Assembly: GCF_003967075.1 (NCBI RefSeq) | Contig: NZ_AP018664.1 | Location: forward strand, 2,108,001 to 2,172,000 | Direction: 5' to 3' | Length of the DNA stretch: 64,000 nucleotides | DNA from: Sphingobium amiense | GTDB lineage: Bacteria > Pseudomonadota > Alphaproteobacteria > Sphingomonadales > Sphingomonadaceae | Part shown: piece by piece, positions 16,938 to 25,223 of the stretch | Layout of the letters: each line of letters opens with the position of its first letter | Numbering within the stretch: position 1 is the stretch's first letter | Notes under the pieces: model-generated | The model's input: only the letters and a program-made list of their open reading frames with translations | Told to the model about the DNA's origin: nothing | Databases searched by the model: none | Translations under genes and position numbers: made by a program

Positions 16938-17468
16938 TCAGGCCGCTTTGCGCGCCTTGAGCAGTTTCTTCATCAGCATGTCGCGTTTGAGGCGCGAGAG
17001 GTGGTCGATGAAGAGAATCCCCTCCAGATGATCCATCTCATGCTGGAGGCAGGTGGCGAGCAGGCCTTCGAGCTGCTCCTCATGGATGCGGCCTTCGCGA
17101 TCCATCCAGCTTGCGCGGATGACGGCGGGACGCTCCACTTCGGCGAACTGGTCGGGGACCGACAGGCAGCCTTCGTTATAGACCGAGAGGTCTTCGGAGC
17201 CTTTCAGGATTTCCGGGTTGATGAACACCATCGGCTTCTTGACCGGTGGCGCGCCTTCTTCGTCGGACTCGGGTTCCTGAAGATCCATCACCAGCACCCG
17301 CTTGGGCACGCCGACCTGGATCGCGGCAAGGCCGATGCCCGGCGCGTCATACATGGTGTCGAACATGTCGTCGATCAGCGTCTGCAGATCGTCGTCGATG
17401 GTCTCGACCGGGGTCGAGATGGTGCGCAGGCGCGGGTCGGGTGCTTCGAGAATGGGACGGATTGCCAT
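16938..17468 (-). CDS. def: peptide deformylase
   Basis: 176 residues with all three deformylase motifs: GIGLAAIQ (44-51), EGCLS with metal ligand C101, and QHEMDHLEG with ligands H143 and H147 and catalytic E144. It removes the formyl group from the N-terminal methionine of nascent proteins at the ribosome. A small acidic insertion ([14 protein letters not shown]) lies between motifs 1 and 2. The partner enzyme gene fmt is about 0.8 kb away on the other strand, separated by recR. It ends at its own terminator. Confidence 0.95.
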   Translation of the reverse strand: MAIRPILEAPDPRLRTISTPVETIDDDLQTLIDDMFDTMYDAPGIGLAAIQVGVPKRVLVMDLQEPESDEEGAPPVKKPMVFINPEILKGSEDLSVYNEGCLSVPDQFAEVERPAVIRASWMDREGRIHEEQLEGLLATCLQHEMDHLEGILFIDHLSRLKRDMLMKKLLKARKAA

Positions 17469-17659
17469 GGTCCGAACATAGGCGGAACGCAGGATCGATT
17501 CAAGCCGGAGGCGGCGGGGTGTTCATGATCCCTGTTCGCTTAACTTCGCATATTTCCCGCAAGTTTTGACATAGTATTTCCTATACCGGACATTTTCTTG
17601 CGCACGCCTCCCTCGCGTGCACCCTGCCGGGATAGGAGACAAGGCAAAGGTAGGACAGG

Positions 17660-18256
17660 TCAGGCCATCGGCCGGCGCGCGCGCAGCGCCTGCGCCAGCG
17701 TGCCTTCGTCGAGATAGTCGAGTTCGCCGCCGACCGGCACGCCATGGGCAAGCTGCGTCAGGCGAATGGGGAAGCGCTCCAGCCGCTCGGCAAGATAATG
17801 GGCGGTGGTCTGCCCCTCCAGCGTGGCGTTCATCGCCAGCACCACCTCGTCGATGCCGCCCGCCTCCACCCGCGCAACCAGAGCGTCGATGCCCAAATCC
17901 TCTGGCCGCACCCCTTCCAGCGCGGAAAGCCGCCCGCCCAGCACATGAAAGCGGCCGGGGAAGAGGCGCGAGCGGTCGAGCGCCCAGAGGTCCGACACAT
18001 CCTCCACGACACAGAGCGCGCGGGCGTCGCGGCGCGGATCGGCGCAGATGCCGCAGGGATCGACGGTGTCGACATTGCCGCAGATGCCGCAGGTGACAAG
18101 CCGTTCGTTCACCGCCTCCAGCGCGCGCAGCAACGGCTCCATCGCGCTTTCCCGGCGTTTGAGGAGGTGCAGCACCGCGCGGCGCGCCGAGCGGGGGCCA
18201 AGGCCGGGCAGACGGGAGAGCGCCTGCGTGAGGGCGTCGATTTCTGGTGAAGCCAT
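17660..18256 (-). CDS. recR: recombination mediator protein RecR
   Basis: 198 residues from the ATG at 18256 (MASPEIDAL), the normal RecR length; an in-frame ATG 11 codons earlier is less likely. The helix-hairpin-helix [12 protein letters not shown]4 zinc finger (C56, C59, C68, C71) and Toprim domain with [11 protein letters not shown] are all present. RecR works with RecO to load RecA on gapped DNA. Here it stands next to fmt in the opposite orientation rather than after dnaX. The 191-base gap between recR and def is AT-richer than the genes around it; I see no gene in it. Confidence 0.93.
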   Translation of the reverse strand: MASPEIDALTQALSRLPGLGPRSARRAVLHLLKRRESAMEPLLRALEAVNERLVTCGICGNVDTVDPCGICADPRRDARALCVVEDVSDLWALDRSRLFPGRFHVLGGRLSALEGVRPEDLGIDALVARVEAGGIDEVVLAMNATLEGQTTAHYLAERLERFPIRLTQLAHGVPVGGELDYLDEGTLAQALRARRPMA

Positions 18257-18309
18257 GGACCGAGATAAAGTGTTGCAACTGTCGCACACAAGGGCTTTGA
18301 GGACGCGCT

Positions 18310-19218
18310 ATGCGGATAATCTATATGGGCACCCCCGATTTCGCCGTTCCGGCCCTCGATGCGCTGATCGGCGCGGGGCATGAGGTCGTCGCGGCCTACA
18401 GCCAGCCGCCGCGCCCGGCGGGCCGGGGCAAGGGCTTGCGCCCCTCCCCCGTGCATCAGCGGGCCGAAGCGCTGGGGATCGAAGTGCGCACGCCGCTGTC
18501 GCTGAAGGAGGCGGACACGCAGGCGGCATTCGCCACGCTCGACGCCGATGTGGCGGTGGTGGCGGCCTATGGGCTGATCCTGCCGCGCGCGATCCTCGTC
18601 GCGCCGCGCAATGGCTGCATGAACATCCACGCCTCGCTGCTGCCGCGCTGGCGGGGAGCAGCGCCGATCCAGCGGGCGATCCTGGCCGGGGACAATGTGA
18701 CCGGGGTCACGATCATGGACATGGAAGCGGGCCTCGACACCGGACCGATGCGCGCCAAGCATGTGACGCCGGTGGAGGACAAGACGGCGGGCGGGCTGAC
18801 CGCCGAACTGGCGGAAGCGGGCGCGGACCTGATGGTCGAGGTGCTGGACGATATTTCGCTGCATCCGCCGATGGCGCAGCCGCAGGAGGGCGTGACCTAT
18901 GCCGCGAAGATCGACAAGGCCGAAGCGCGGATCGACTTTGCCAAGGGCGCGCATGGCGTCGAGCGGCAGGTGCGGGCGTTCAATCCCGCGCCGGGCGCTT
19001 TCTTCCAGTATCGCGGCGAGCGGTTCCGCATCCTTGCCGCCCATGTCGAGCATCATGGCGGGGAGCCGGGCGTGCTGCTGGACGACAGCCTGCTGATCGG
19101 CTGCGGCGCGGACGCCATTCGCCCGACGCTGATCCAGCGGGCGGGCAAGGGCGCGATGAGCGCGGGCGAACTGCTGCGCGGCTATGAGATGCCCGCGGGC
19201 AGCCGCGTCGATCCGTGA
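18310..19218 (+). CDS. fmt: methionyl-tRNA formyltransferase
   Basis: 302 residues. The formyl-transferase core includes [11 protein letters not shown] at the N-terminus and the folate/active-site stretch [20 protein letters not shown], followed by the C-terminal OB-like domain. It formylates initiator Met-tRNA using 10-formyl-tetrahydrofolate. It is followed after 7 bases by truA on the same strand, so a two-gene operon is likely. The divergent recR leaves 53 bases for both promoters. Confidence 0.95.
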   Translation: MRIIYMGTPDFAVPALDALIGAGHEVVAAYSQPPRPAGRGKGLRPSPVHQRAEALGIEVRTPLSLKEADTQAAFATLDADVAVVAAYGLILPRAILVAPRNGCMNIHASLLPRWRGAAPIQRAILAGDNVTGVTIMDMEAGLDTGPMRAKHVTPVEDKTAGGLTAELAEAGADLMVEVLDDISLHPPMAQPQEGVTYAAKIDKAEARIDFAKGAHGVERQVRAFNPAPGAFFQYRGERFRILAAHVEHHGGEPGVLLDDSLLIGCGADAIRPTLIQRAGKGAMSAGELLRGYEMPAGSRVDP

Positions 19219-19225
19219 TCCGTCC

Positions 19226-19990
19226 ATGACCCGTTTCGCCTTCACCGTCGAATATGATGGCCGCCCCTTCATGGGGTGGCAGCGGCAGGCGCACGGGGCC
19301 AGCGTCCAGCAGACCGTCGAGGACGCGATCCATCAGGTGACGGGCGAGCGGGTGGCGGTCCACGCAGCAGGGCGCACCGACGCAGGCGTCCATGGCCTTG
19401 GCATGCGCGCCCATGCCGATGTGGAAAAGCCGATCGCGCCGTTTCGCCTGATGGAAGCGCTCAACGCCGTGATGCGGCCCGCGCCGGTCGCGATCCTAGA
19501 TTGCGTCGAGGTGCCGGGCGACTGGCATGCGCGATTTTCCTGCATCGGGCGATCCTATGTCTATCGCATCGCCAACCGCCGCGCGCCGCTGACCTTCGAG
19601 GAAGGGCTGGTATGGCGGGTGATCCAGCCGCTCGATGCGCAGGCGATGCACGCGGCGGCGCAGGTGCTGGTGGGGCGGCATGACTTCACCACATTCCGGT
19701 CGGCGCACTGCCAGTCGGACAGCCCGGTCAAGACGCTCGACCGGCTGGATGTGGAGCGTGACGGCGACCGCATTGCGATCTACGCGGCGGCGCGGTCCTT
19801 CCTCCACCATCAGGTGCGGTCGATGGTCGGCTGCCTCGCGATGGTGGGCATGGGGCGGTGGAGCGCGGACGATCTGCGCGCGGCGCTGGAGGCGCGGGAC
19901 CGCGCGGCGCTGGGCCTCAACGCGCCGCCGGACGGGCTGTATTTCGTGCGCGCGGCCTATGCCGGAGCGGAGACGGCGACGCGGACCTGA
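19226..19990 (+). CDS. truA: tRNA pseudouridine(38-40) synthase
   Basis: 254 residues from the ATG at 19226, seven bases after the fmt stop. The TruA catalytic motif GRTDAGVHG gives D52 as nucleophile, and FHHQ-like [12 protein letters not shown] is present near the C-terminus. It converts uridines 38-40 of the anticodon arm to pseudouridine. Its last 34 bases overlap the end of the converging diguanylate cyclase gene. Confidence 0.95.
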   Translation: MTRFAFTVEYDGRPFMGWQRQAHGASVQQTVEDAIHQVTGERVAVHAAGRTDAGVHGLGMRAHADVEKPIAPFRLMEALNAVMRPAPVAILDCVEVPGDWHARFSCIGRSYVYRIANRRAPLTFEEGLVWRVIQPLDAQAMHAAAQVLVGRHDFTTFRSAHCQSDSPVKTLDRLDVERDGDRIAIYAAARSFLHHQVRSMVGCLAMVGMGRWSADDLRAALEARDRAALGLNAPPDGLYFVRAAYAGAETATRT

Positions 19991-20928
19991 TTTTTTCCCG
20001 CGCGCTTGGCGGTCAGCATTGCCGTGTCGGCCCGCGCGATCAGGCTGTCCAGCCCGGACTCGCCTGCCTCCGCAACGGCGAGGCCGATGCTGCCGGTGAT
20101 GCCCCTGCCGCAGCCGGCAAGCGCAGTGCAGAGCCGCTGCGCCCGGTGCAGCGCGCCGTCAGCGTCCTCATCCAGCATCAGCAGCACGAACTCGTCGCCG
20201 CCCAGCCGCGCGATCAGGTCGCTTTCGCCCGACGGTGCGCGCAGAAGCCGGGCCACCTCGACCAGACAGGCGTCGCCTGCGCCATGGCCTTCGCGGTCGT
20301 TGAGCTGTTTGAACCCGTCCAGATCGAGGAAGACAAGCGAGCATTGCGGGAGCGAGGCTCCCGTATCGCCGATCCGGTCCCGCGCGCGCGAGGCAAAGCC
20401 GCGCCGGTTGAGCAGACCCGTCAGCGGATCGTGGATCGCCTCGAAACTCGCCTGCCGCAGTTCGGACAGATCCTCGATCACCGCGACATAGAAATCCGGT
20501 TCGCCTGCCTCGTCCCGCGCCATGGCGACGGTCAGATTGACCCAGATGATCGCTCCGTCTGCGCGGATATATCGTTTTTCCATCGAATAGCGCGGCAGTT
20601 CGCCAGCGTTCAGCCGCGTGAGCAACGCTTCGTCCGCGCGCAGATCGTCGGGATGGGTGATCTGCTGGAAGCCGGTGCGGATCAGCGTGTCGGCATCATA
20701 GCCGCTGATGGCGCAGAAGCGCGGGTTGACCAGCAGGAAGCTGCCGTCCAGCCCGACATGCGCCATGCCGACCGGCGCATGGTGAAAGGTGGCGTCGAAC
20801 CGGCGGCGGGCGCGGGCCAGTTCCGCCTCCATCGCCCCGTAGCATTGAGCGGCGGTCTCGCGCGCCAGTAGATCGACGTCATGCCCCTGCGCGGGCGCGG
20901 AAAACTGCTCGTGCCAATGCCTGCTCAT
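19957..20928 (-). CDS. PAS domain-containing diguanylate cyclase
   Basis: 323 residues: a short N-terminal helix, a PAS/PAC sensor (about 42-158, with [16 protein letters not shown] and a following [12 protein letters not shown]), then a GGDEF domain (about 165-320) with the intact signature RLGGDEF, GGDEF at 243-247. It should make cyclic di-GMP from two GTP. The inhibitory I-site RxxD expected at 234-237 reads GESD, so product inhibition is probably absent. No membrane segment, so it is a cytoplasmic sensor of unknown signal. It overlaps truA tail to tail by 34 bases. Confidence 0.88.
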   Translation of the reverse strand: MSRHWHEQFSAPAQGHDVDLLARETAAQCYGAMEAELARARRRFDATFHHAPVGMAHVGLDGSFLLVNPRFCAISGYDADTLIRTGFQQITHPDDLRADEALLTRLNAGELPRYSMEKRYIRADGAIIWVNLTVAMARDEAGEPDFYVAVIEDLSELRQASFEAIHDPLTGLLNRRGFASRARDRIGDTGASLPQCSLVFLDLDGFKQLNDREGHGAGDACLVEVARLLRAPSGESDLIARLGGDEFVLLMLDEDADGALHRAQRLCTALAGCGRGITGSIGLAVAEAGESGLDSLIARADTAMLTAKRAGKNQVRVAVSAPA

Positions 20929-20991
20929 CCCCGACTCTTTGCCGCGAAACTGGTAAACATGACCTTATCGAAGCGGTGGCCGCAGAAAATT

Positions 20992-21714
20992 TCAGGAGAG
21001 GCGGGTGCGGAACGGGGTGAAGTCGGTGTGCTCGTCATAAATGTCCAGCCCCTCGCGCCGCTTGACGAAGCCGACCACGGCATAGGTGACGGGGGTGAGC
21101 AGCGCTTCCCAGCCGACCTTCATCGCCCAGTTCGTCACCATCACCGTCACGACCTGCGCATCGGTCCACTGGCCGTAGAAGGCGAGCGGGTAGAAAAGGA
21201 TGCTGTCCACCCCCTGCCCCACCACGGTCGATCCGATGGTGCGCATCCAGAGATGCTTTCCCTGCGTCAGGATCTTCATCTTGGAGAGGACGAAGCTGTT
21301 GGCGAACTCTCCCGCCCAGAAGGCGCACACCGACGCGAAGACGATGCGCCATGTGCTGCCGAACACGGCTTCATAGGCTTTCTGGTCGGGCCAGCCTTCG
21401 GCGGGCGGCAGGGCCACCACGACCCAACTCATCCCCGCCATGAACAGCATAGCGGCGAACCCCGCCCAGACGCAGCGCCGCGCGCGGGCATAGCCATAGA
21501 CTTCAGTGAGCACGTCGCCCAGCACATAGCCCAGCGGAAAGAAGAGGATGCCGGCGCCAAAGGTGAAGCCGCCCACGCTCGACAGCTTGGCCGCGCCGAT
21601 CAGGTTCGAGAGCAGCAGGATGGTGACGAACGCGCCCATGAAAAAGTCGTAATAGCGCAGCGGCCGTTCCCCCAGCGCGCCTGCGTCGATCCGCTGCAAT
21701 GTCCCGTCGCTCAT
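20992..21714 (-). CDS. queuosine precursor transporter (YhhQ/QPTR family)
   Basis: 240 residues from the ATG at 21714; an earlier in-frame start at 21750 gives 12 more residues and cannot be excluded. Six or so membrane helices with the family motifs: LSNLIGAAKL, FPLGYVLGDVLTEVYGY, WAGEFANSFVLSKMK and GQGVDSILFYPLAFYG. Members import 7-cyano-7-deazaguanine or related queuosine precursors across the inner membrane. It has a cytoplasmic-style C-terminus (EHTDFTPFRTRLS). A tRNA gene lies just beyond its start on the other strand. Confidence 0.85.
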   Translation of the reverse strand: MSDGTLQRIDAGALGERPLRYYDFFMGAFVTILLLSNLIGAAKLSSVGGFTFGAGILFFPLGYVLGDVLTEVYGYARARRCVWAGFAAMLFMAGMSWVVVALPPAEGWPDQKAYEAVFGSTWRIVFASVCAFWAGEFANSFVLSKMKILTQGKHLWMRTIGSTVVGQGVDSILFYPLAFYGQWTDAQVVTVMVTNWAMKVGWEALLTPVTYAVVGFVKRREGLDIYDEHTDFTPFRTRLS

Positions 21715-21744
21715 GGCCGCGATGATTATCGGCTGCCCTGCCGA

Positions 21745-21773
21745 TTGCAAGCGGCGCGCGCGGCCGCTATTCG
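21745..21773 (+). promoter_or_regulatory. promoter of the tRNA-Arg gene
   Basis: TTGCAA (21745-21750), a 17-base spacer of almost pure G+C, and TATTCG (21768-21773), ending 11 bases before the tRNA 5' end. Position and spacing fit a sigma-70 type promoter. Confidence 0.5.
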
Positions 21774-21784
21774 CAGGGCGCTGC

Positions 21785-21861
21785 GGCCCCGTAGCTCAGT
21801 TGGATAGAGCATTCGCCTTCTAAGCGAATGGTCGCAGGTTCGAATCCTGCCGGGGTCGCCA
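21785..21861 (+). tRNA. tRNA-Arg (anticodon TCT)
   Basis: A 77-base cloverleaf. The acceptor stem GGCCCCG pairs with CGGGGTC. The D-arm contains AGCTCAGTTGGATAGAGC. The anticodon loop CTTCTAA gives anticodon TCT (reads AGA, by wobble AGG). The T-arm is GCAGGTTCGAATCCTGC, and discriminator G is followed by an encoded CCA. It is a rare-codon arginine tRNA in such a GC-rich genome. Its 3' half is overlapped in antisense by the end of a small protein gene. Confidence 0.97.
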
Positions 21862-22041
21862 ATCCTTGCCTTCGCTTTCCAGATAGGCCTGCGCTTCCTC
21901 GCGCAGCCGGGCGCGGGTGGCGTATTGCTGCGCCATTTCCCAGTGCAGCCGGGCGGCAAGCGGGTCGGTGAGCGTCTGCGCCGTCTTCAGCTCCTGCTGT
22001 TCGCGGCGGCGATAATAGAGGATGTCGTCGTCCTCGTGCAT
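21820..22041 (-). CDS. small conserved-looking hypothetical protein, 3' end antisense to tRNA-Arg
   Basis: 73 residues, charged and helical (MHEDDDILYYRRREQQELKTA), with a good GGGAG ribosome site 8 bases before the ATG at 22041. I do not recognise a function. Residues 1-60 are unique coding sequence. The last 13 (PRQDSNLRPFA and neighbours) are simply the reverse complement of the tRNA-Arg 3' half, a tail often seen in proteins annotated across tRNA genes. The stop therefore lies inside the tRNA. It is probably expressed as a small cytoplasmic protein; alternatively it ended earlier in an ancestor and read into the tRNA by drift. Confidence 0.5.
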   Translation of the reverse strand: MHEDDDILYYRRREQQELKTAQTLTDPLAARLHWEMAQQYATRARLREEAQAYLESEGKDWRPRQDSNLRPFA

Positions 22042-22050
22042 CTTCTGTCT

Positions 22051-22078
22051 CCCGTCTGTTCCCGTCTGTTCCCGTCTT
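22051..22078. repeat. short tandem repeat, 10-base unit
   Basis: CCCGTCTGTT at 22051 and 22061, followed by a partial CCCGTCTT at 22071: 2.8 copies just upstream of the start of the small hypothetical gene at 22041 (minus strand). Confidence 0.7.
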
Positions 22079-22150
22079 CATGCAACCATTTCGGATGGCG
22101 ATCCATTACCTGGATCAAGACGGGGACAGACCGGACAAGCCGTCCGCGGC

Positions 22151-22804
22151 TCAGAGAATCGTCTGGCCGGTCTTCGCCCAGTCGGCGGCGAAGCCTTCGA
22201 GACCCTTGTCGGTCAGGACGTGCTTCGACAGCATGCGGATGACCGCCGGGGGCGCGGTGATGACGTCCGCGCCGATCTTCGCGCAGTCGAGGACGTGGAT
22301 GGGGTGGCGCAGCGAGGCGGCGAGGATTTCGGTCGTGAAGCTGTAATTGTCGTAGATGAGGCGGATGTCTTCGATGAGGGCGAGGCCGTCGAAGCCGTTG
22401 TCGTCATGGCGGCCGACGAAGGGCGAGATGAAGGTCGCGCCCGCCTTCGCCGCCAGCAGCGCCTGATTGGCGGAGAAGCAGAGGGTGACGTTGACCTTCG
22501 TGCCCTCTCCGGTCAGCGCCTTGCAGGTCTTGAGACCGTCGATGGTGAGCGGGACCTTGATGCAGACATTGTCCGCGATCTTCCGCAAGATTTCGGCTTC
22601 CTTCATCATCGTCTCATGATCGAGGGCGACGACTTCGGCGGAGACGGGGCCGTCCACCACGCCGCAGATTTCCTCGATCACTTCGAGGAACTTGCGGCCC
22701 GACTTGTGGATGAGGGTCGGGTTGGTTGTGACGCCATCGAGCAGGCCGGTGGATTCCAGATCGCGGATTTCGGCGATGTCGGCGGTGTCGACGAAGAATT
22801 TCAT
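22151..22804 (-). CDS. fsa: transaldolase / fructose-6-phosphate aldolase family (TalC/FSA type)
   Basis: 217 residues, the short single-domain transaldolase form. It begins [16 protein letters not shown], carries GVTTNPTLI, and has the Schiff-base lysine K83 in CIKVPLT. It ends with the typical [15 protein letters not shown]. Members either run the transaldolase step of the pentose phosphate pathway or cleave fructose-6-phosphate into dihydroxyacetone and glyceraldehyde-3-phosphate; the sequence alone does not decide which. Probably co-oriented with the small gene downstream. It is divergent from priA with 80 bases between the starts. Confidence 0.9.
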   Translation of the reverse strand: MKFFVDTADIAEIRDLESTGLLDGVTTNPTLIHKSGRKFLEVIEEICGVVDGPVSAEVVALDHETMMKEAEILRKIADNVCIKVPLTIDGLKTCKALTGEGTKVNVTLCFSANQALLAAKAGATFISPFVGRHDDNGFDGLALIEDIRLIYDNYSFTTEILAASLRHPIHVLDCAKIGADVITAPPAVIRMLSKHVLTDKGLEGFAADWAKTGQTIL

Positions 22805-22884
22805 GGCTGTCCCCTGACAAGCAAAGTGATTCGTTGGCTGCGCCTATAGCGTCTCCCGCCTGTCCTGTCCTACATGGGGCGGAA

Positions 22885-25053
22885 ATGTCCCGCGCCCGTG
22901 TCCTCCTGCTGAACGCTGCCCTCGGTCCCCTCGACTATCGCGTGCCCCACGGGATGCGCGTGGAGCCGGGCAGCATCGTCGTCGCGCCGCTGGGTCCGCG
23001 CCAGTTGATCGGCGTGGTGTGGGAGGAGAACAGCTTCCCGCAGGTCGAGACGGTGGGCGACAACCGGCTGCGCAACCTGCTGGAGGTGGTGGACGCGCCG
23101 CCGATTCCGGAACCGCTGCGGCGGCTGATCGAATGGACGGCGGACTATTATCTCTCGCCGCCCGCCGCCGTGCTGCGGATGGCGCTTTCGTCCATGTCCG
23201 CGCTGGAGGGCGCGCGGACGGTCATCGAGTATAAGGCGACCGGCGCGGTGCCCGAGCGCATGACCGAGCAGCGGGCGCAGGCGCTGGAGCGGATCGGCGA
23301 GCGGCAGGGGCTGATCCGTGAGCTGGCGATGATCGGCGGAGTGAGCGACGCGGTGATCCGCGGCCTCGTCAGGCAGGACATCTTCGAGGCGGTGGAGGTG
23401 AGCGTGGATACGCCCTTTCCCACGCCCGATCCGGACCATGCGCCGCCCGCCCTGTCGGAGGCGCAGGCGGCGGCGGCGGGGCAGATGGCAGATGCGGTGC
23501 GGAGCGGGGACTTCGCGCCCTTCCTGCTCGACGGCGTCACCGGGTCGGGCAAGACGGAAGTCTATTTCGAGGCGATTGCAGCGGCGATCCGCGCGGGGCG
23601 GCAGGTGCTGGTGCTGCTGCCCGAGATCGCGCTGACGGAGCCTTTCCTCGAACGGTTCGAGAAGCGTTTCGGCACGATTCCCGTCAACTGGCACAGCGGC
23701 CTTCGGCAGAGCGAGCGGCGGCGGGCGTGGCGCGCCATCGCGAGCGGGCAGGCGCAGGTGATGGTAGGCGCGCGCTCGGCGCTGTTCCTGCCCTATCCGA
23801 AGCTCGGCCTCATCGTCGTGGACGAGGCGCATGAGGCGAGCTTCAAGCAGGAGGATGGCGTTCACTATCACGCGCGCGACGTGGCGGTGATGCGCGGCCT
23901 GATCGAGAAATTCCCCGTCATCCTCGCGTCCGCCACCCCCGCCATCGAGACGCGGCATCAGGTGGAGCTGGGCCGCTATGCGGAGATCAGGCTGCCGTCG
24001 CGCTATGGCGGGGCGGAGATGCCGGACATTCACGGCATCAACCTGCTGACCGACCCGCCCGAGCGGGGCCGCTGGATCGCGCCCGAACTGGTCAAGGCCA
24101 TCGACGAGACGCGGGCGAAGGGGGAACAGAGCCTCCTCTTCCTTAACCGGCGCGGCTATGCGCCGCTGACCTTGTGCCGCCATTGCGGCTATCGCTTCCA
24201 GTGCCCCAATTGCACAGCGTGGATGGTCGAGCATCGGCTGACCCACCGGCTCGCCTGCCATCATTGCGGGCATGTGACGCCAGCGCCCCGCCATTGCCCG
24301 GAATGCAAGGAGGAGGATTCGCTGGTGGCCTGCGGCCCCGGCGTCGAGCGGATCGCGGACGAGGTGAAGGCGCTGTGGCCCGACGCGCGCACCGCCATCG
24401 TCACCTCCGATACGCTCTGGTCGCCGGCAAAAGTCGCGGATTTCGTGAAGTCGGTGGAAGCGGGCGATATCGACATCATCGTCGGCACGCAGCTCGTCAC
24501 CAAGGGCTATCATTTCCCGAACCTGACGCTGGTGGGCGTGATCGACGCCGATCTGGGGCTGGAGGGCGGCGACCTGCGCGCGGCGGAGCGCACATTCCAG
24601 CAGATCGTGCAGGTGGCGGGGCGCGCCGGGCGGGGGCAGAAGCCGGGCCGCGTCTTCATCCAGACGCGGATGCCCGAGAGCGAGGTCATCAAGGCGCTGA
24701 TCGACGGGGATACCGAGAGATTCTACGAGGTCGAGACGGAGAACAGGCGACGCGCGAACGCCCCGCCCTTCGGCCGGTTCGCCGCGATCATCGTGTCGAG
24801 CGAGGATGCGGACGAGGCCGCGCAGACCGCGCGCCTGATCGGCAAGTCCGCGCCGGCGATCGAGGGGATGCGGGTCTACGGCCCCGCCCCTGCTCCGCTG
24901 GCGGTGCTGCGGGGGCGGCACCGGCATAGGCTGCTGATCCACGCCAGCCGACAGGTCGACGTGCAGGGCGCGATCCGGGAATGGCTGGGCAATATCGCCT
25001 GGAAATCGGGCACGCGGGTGGCGGTGGACGTCGATCCCTACAGCTTCATGTGA
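22885..25053 (+). CDS. priA: primosomal protein N' (replication restart helicase PriA)
   Basis: 722 residues from the ATG at 22885. The N-terminal DNA-binding domain precedes the helicase core with Walker A GVTGSGKTE (about 217-225) and DEAH at 313-316. A zinc-binding insertion of CxxC pairs (LCRHCGYRFQCPNC, then LACHHCGHV and HCPEC) is followed by the C-terminal helicase lobe with QVAGRAGRG. It recognises stalled forks and reloads the replisome. Its stop codon overlaps the start of a small DUF1289 gene (TGATG). Confidence 0.95.
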   Translation: MSRARVLLLNAALGPLDYRVPHGMRVEPGSIVVAPLGPRQLIGVVWEENSFPQVETVGDNRLRNLLEVVDAPPIPEPLRRLIEWTADYYLSPPAAVLRMALSSMSALEGARTVIEYKATGAVPERMTEQRAQALERIGERQGLIRELAMIGGVSDAVIRGLVRQDIFEAVEVSVDTPFPTPDPDHAPPALSEAQAAAAGQMADAVRSGDFAPFLLDGVTGSGKTEVYFEAIAAAIRAGRQVLVLLPEIALTEPFLERFEKRFGTIPVNWHSGLRQSERRRAWRAIASGQAQVMVGARSALFLPYPKLGLIVVDEAHEASFKQEDGVHYHARDVAVMRGLIEKFPVILASATPAIETRHQVELGRYAEIRLPSRYGGAEMPDIHGINLLTDPPERGRWIAPELVKAIDETRAKGEQSLLFLNRRGYAPLTLCRHCGYRFQCPNCTAWMVEHRLTHRLACHHCGHVTPAPRHCPECKEEDSLVACGPGVERIADEVKALWPDARTAIVTSDTLWSPAKVADFVKSVEAGDIDIIVGTQLVTKGYHFPNLTLVGVIDADLGLEGGDLRAAERTFQQIVQVAGRAGRGQKPGRVFIQTRMPESEVIKALIDGDTERFYEVETENRRRANAPPFGRFAAIIVSSEDADEAAQTARLIGKSAPAIEGMRVYGPAPAPLAVLRGRHRHRLLIHASRQVDVQGAIREWLGNIAWKSGTRVAVDVDPYSFM

Positions 25054-25223
25054 TGGGAAGCCCCGTTCCCAGCCCCTGCCGCGACCTCTGTGCGCTCGAC
25101 GCGGCGCGGCAGACCTGCACCGGCTGCGGCCGCACGATGGACGAAATCGCGCGCTGGAGCGGCATGACCGACGCCGAACGCACGGCGATCATGGCGCGGG
25201 TGCGGGGTTTCAGGCCGCGCTGA
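25053..25223 (+). CDS. DUF1289 family small zinc-type protein
   Basis: 56 residues starting at the ATG that shares a base with the priA stop. The cysteine pattern of DUF1289 is complete: C9, C13, C22 and C25 (SPCRDLCALDAARQTCTGCG), then RTMDEIARW. It probably binds a metal; no function is established for the family. It is translationally coupled to priA. Its last 14 bases overlap the end of the converging radical SAM gene. Confidence 0.85.
   Translation: MGSPVPSPCRDLCALDAARQTCTGCGRTMDEIARWSGMTDAERTAIMARVRGFRPR

Noticed and set aside
17571..17600. Rightward promoter TTGACA in the def-recR gap
   Set aside because: No convincing -10 at 16-18 bases and no plus-strand gene for over 700 bases downstream.
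21767..22081. Second minus-strand frame across tRNA-Arg giving a TPAGFEPATIRLEGECSIQLSYGA-like tail (shown here in part)
   Set aside because: A known artefact of translating tRNA genes; the frame before it has no good start or domain.
22870..24942. Long minus-strand open frame opposite priA
   Set aside because: Complements intact priA codons; composition is typical of an antisense shadow.
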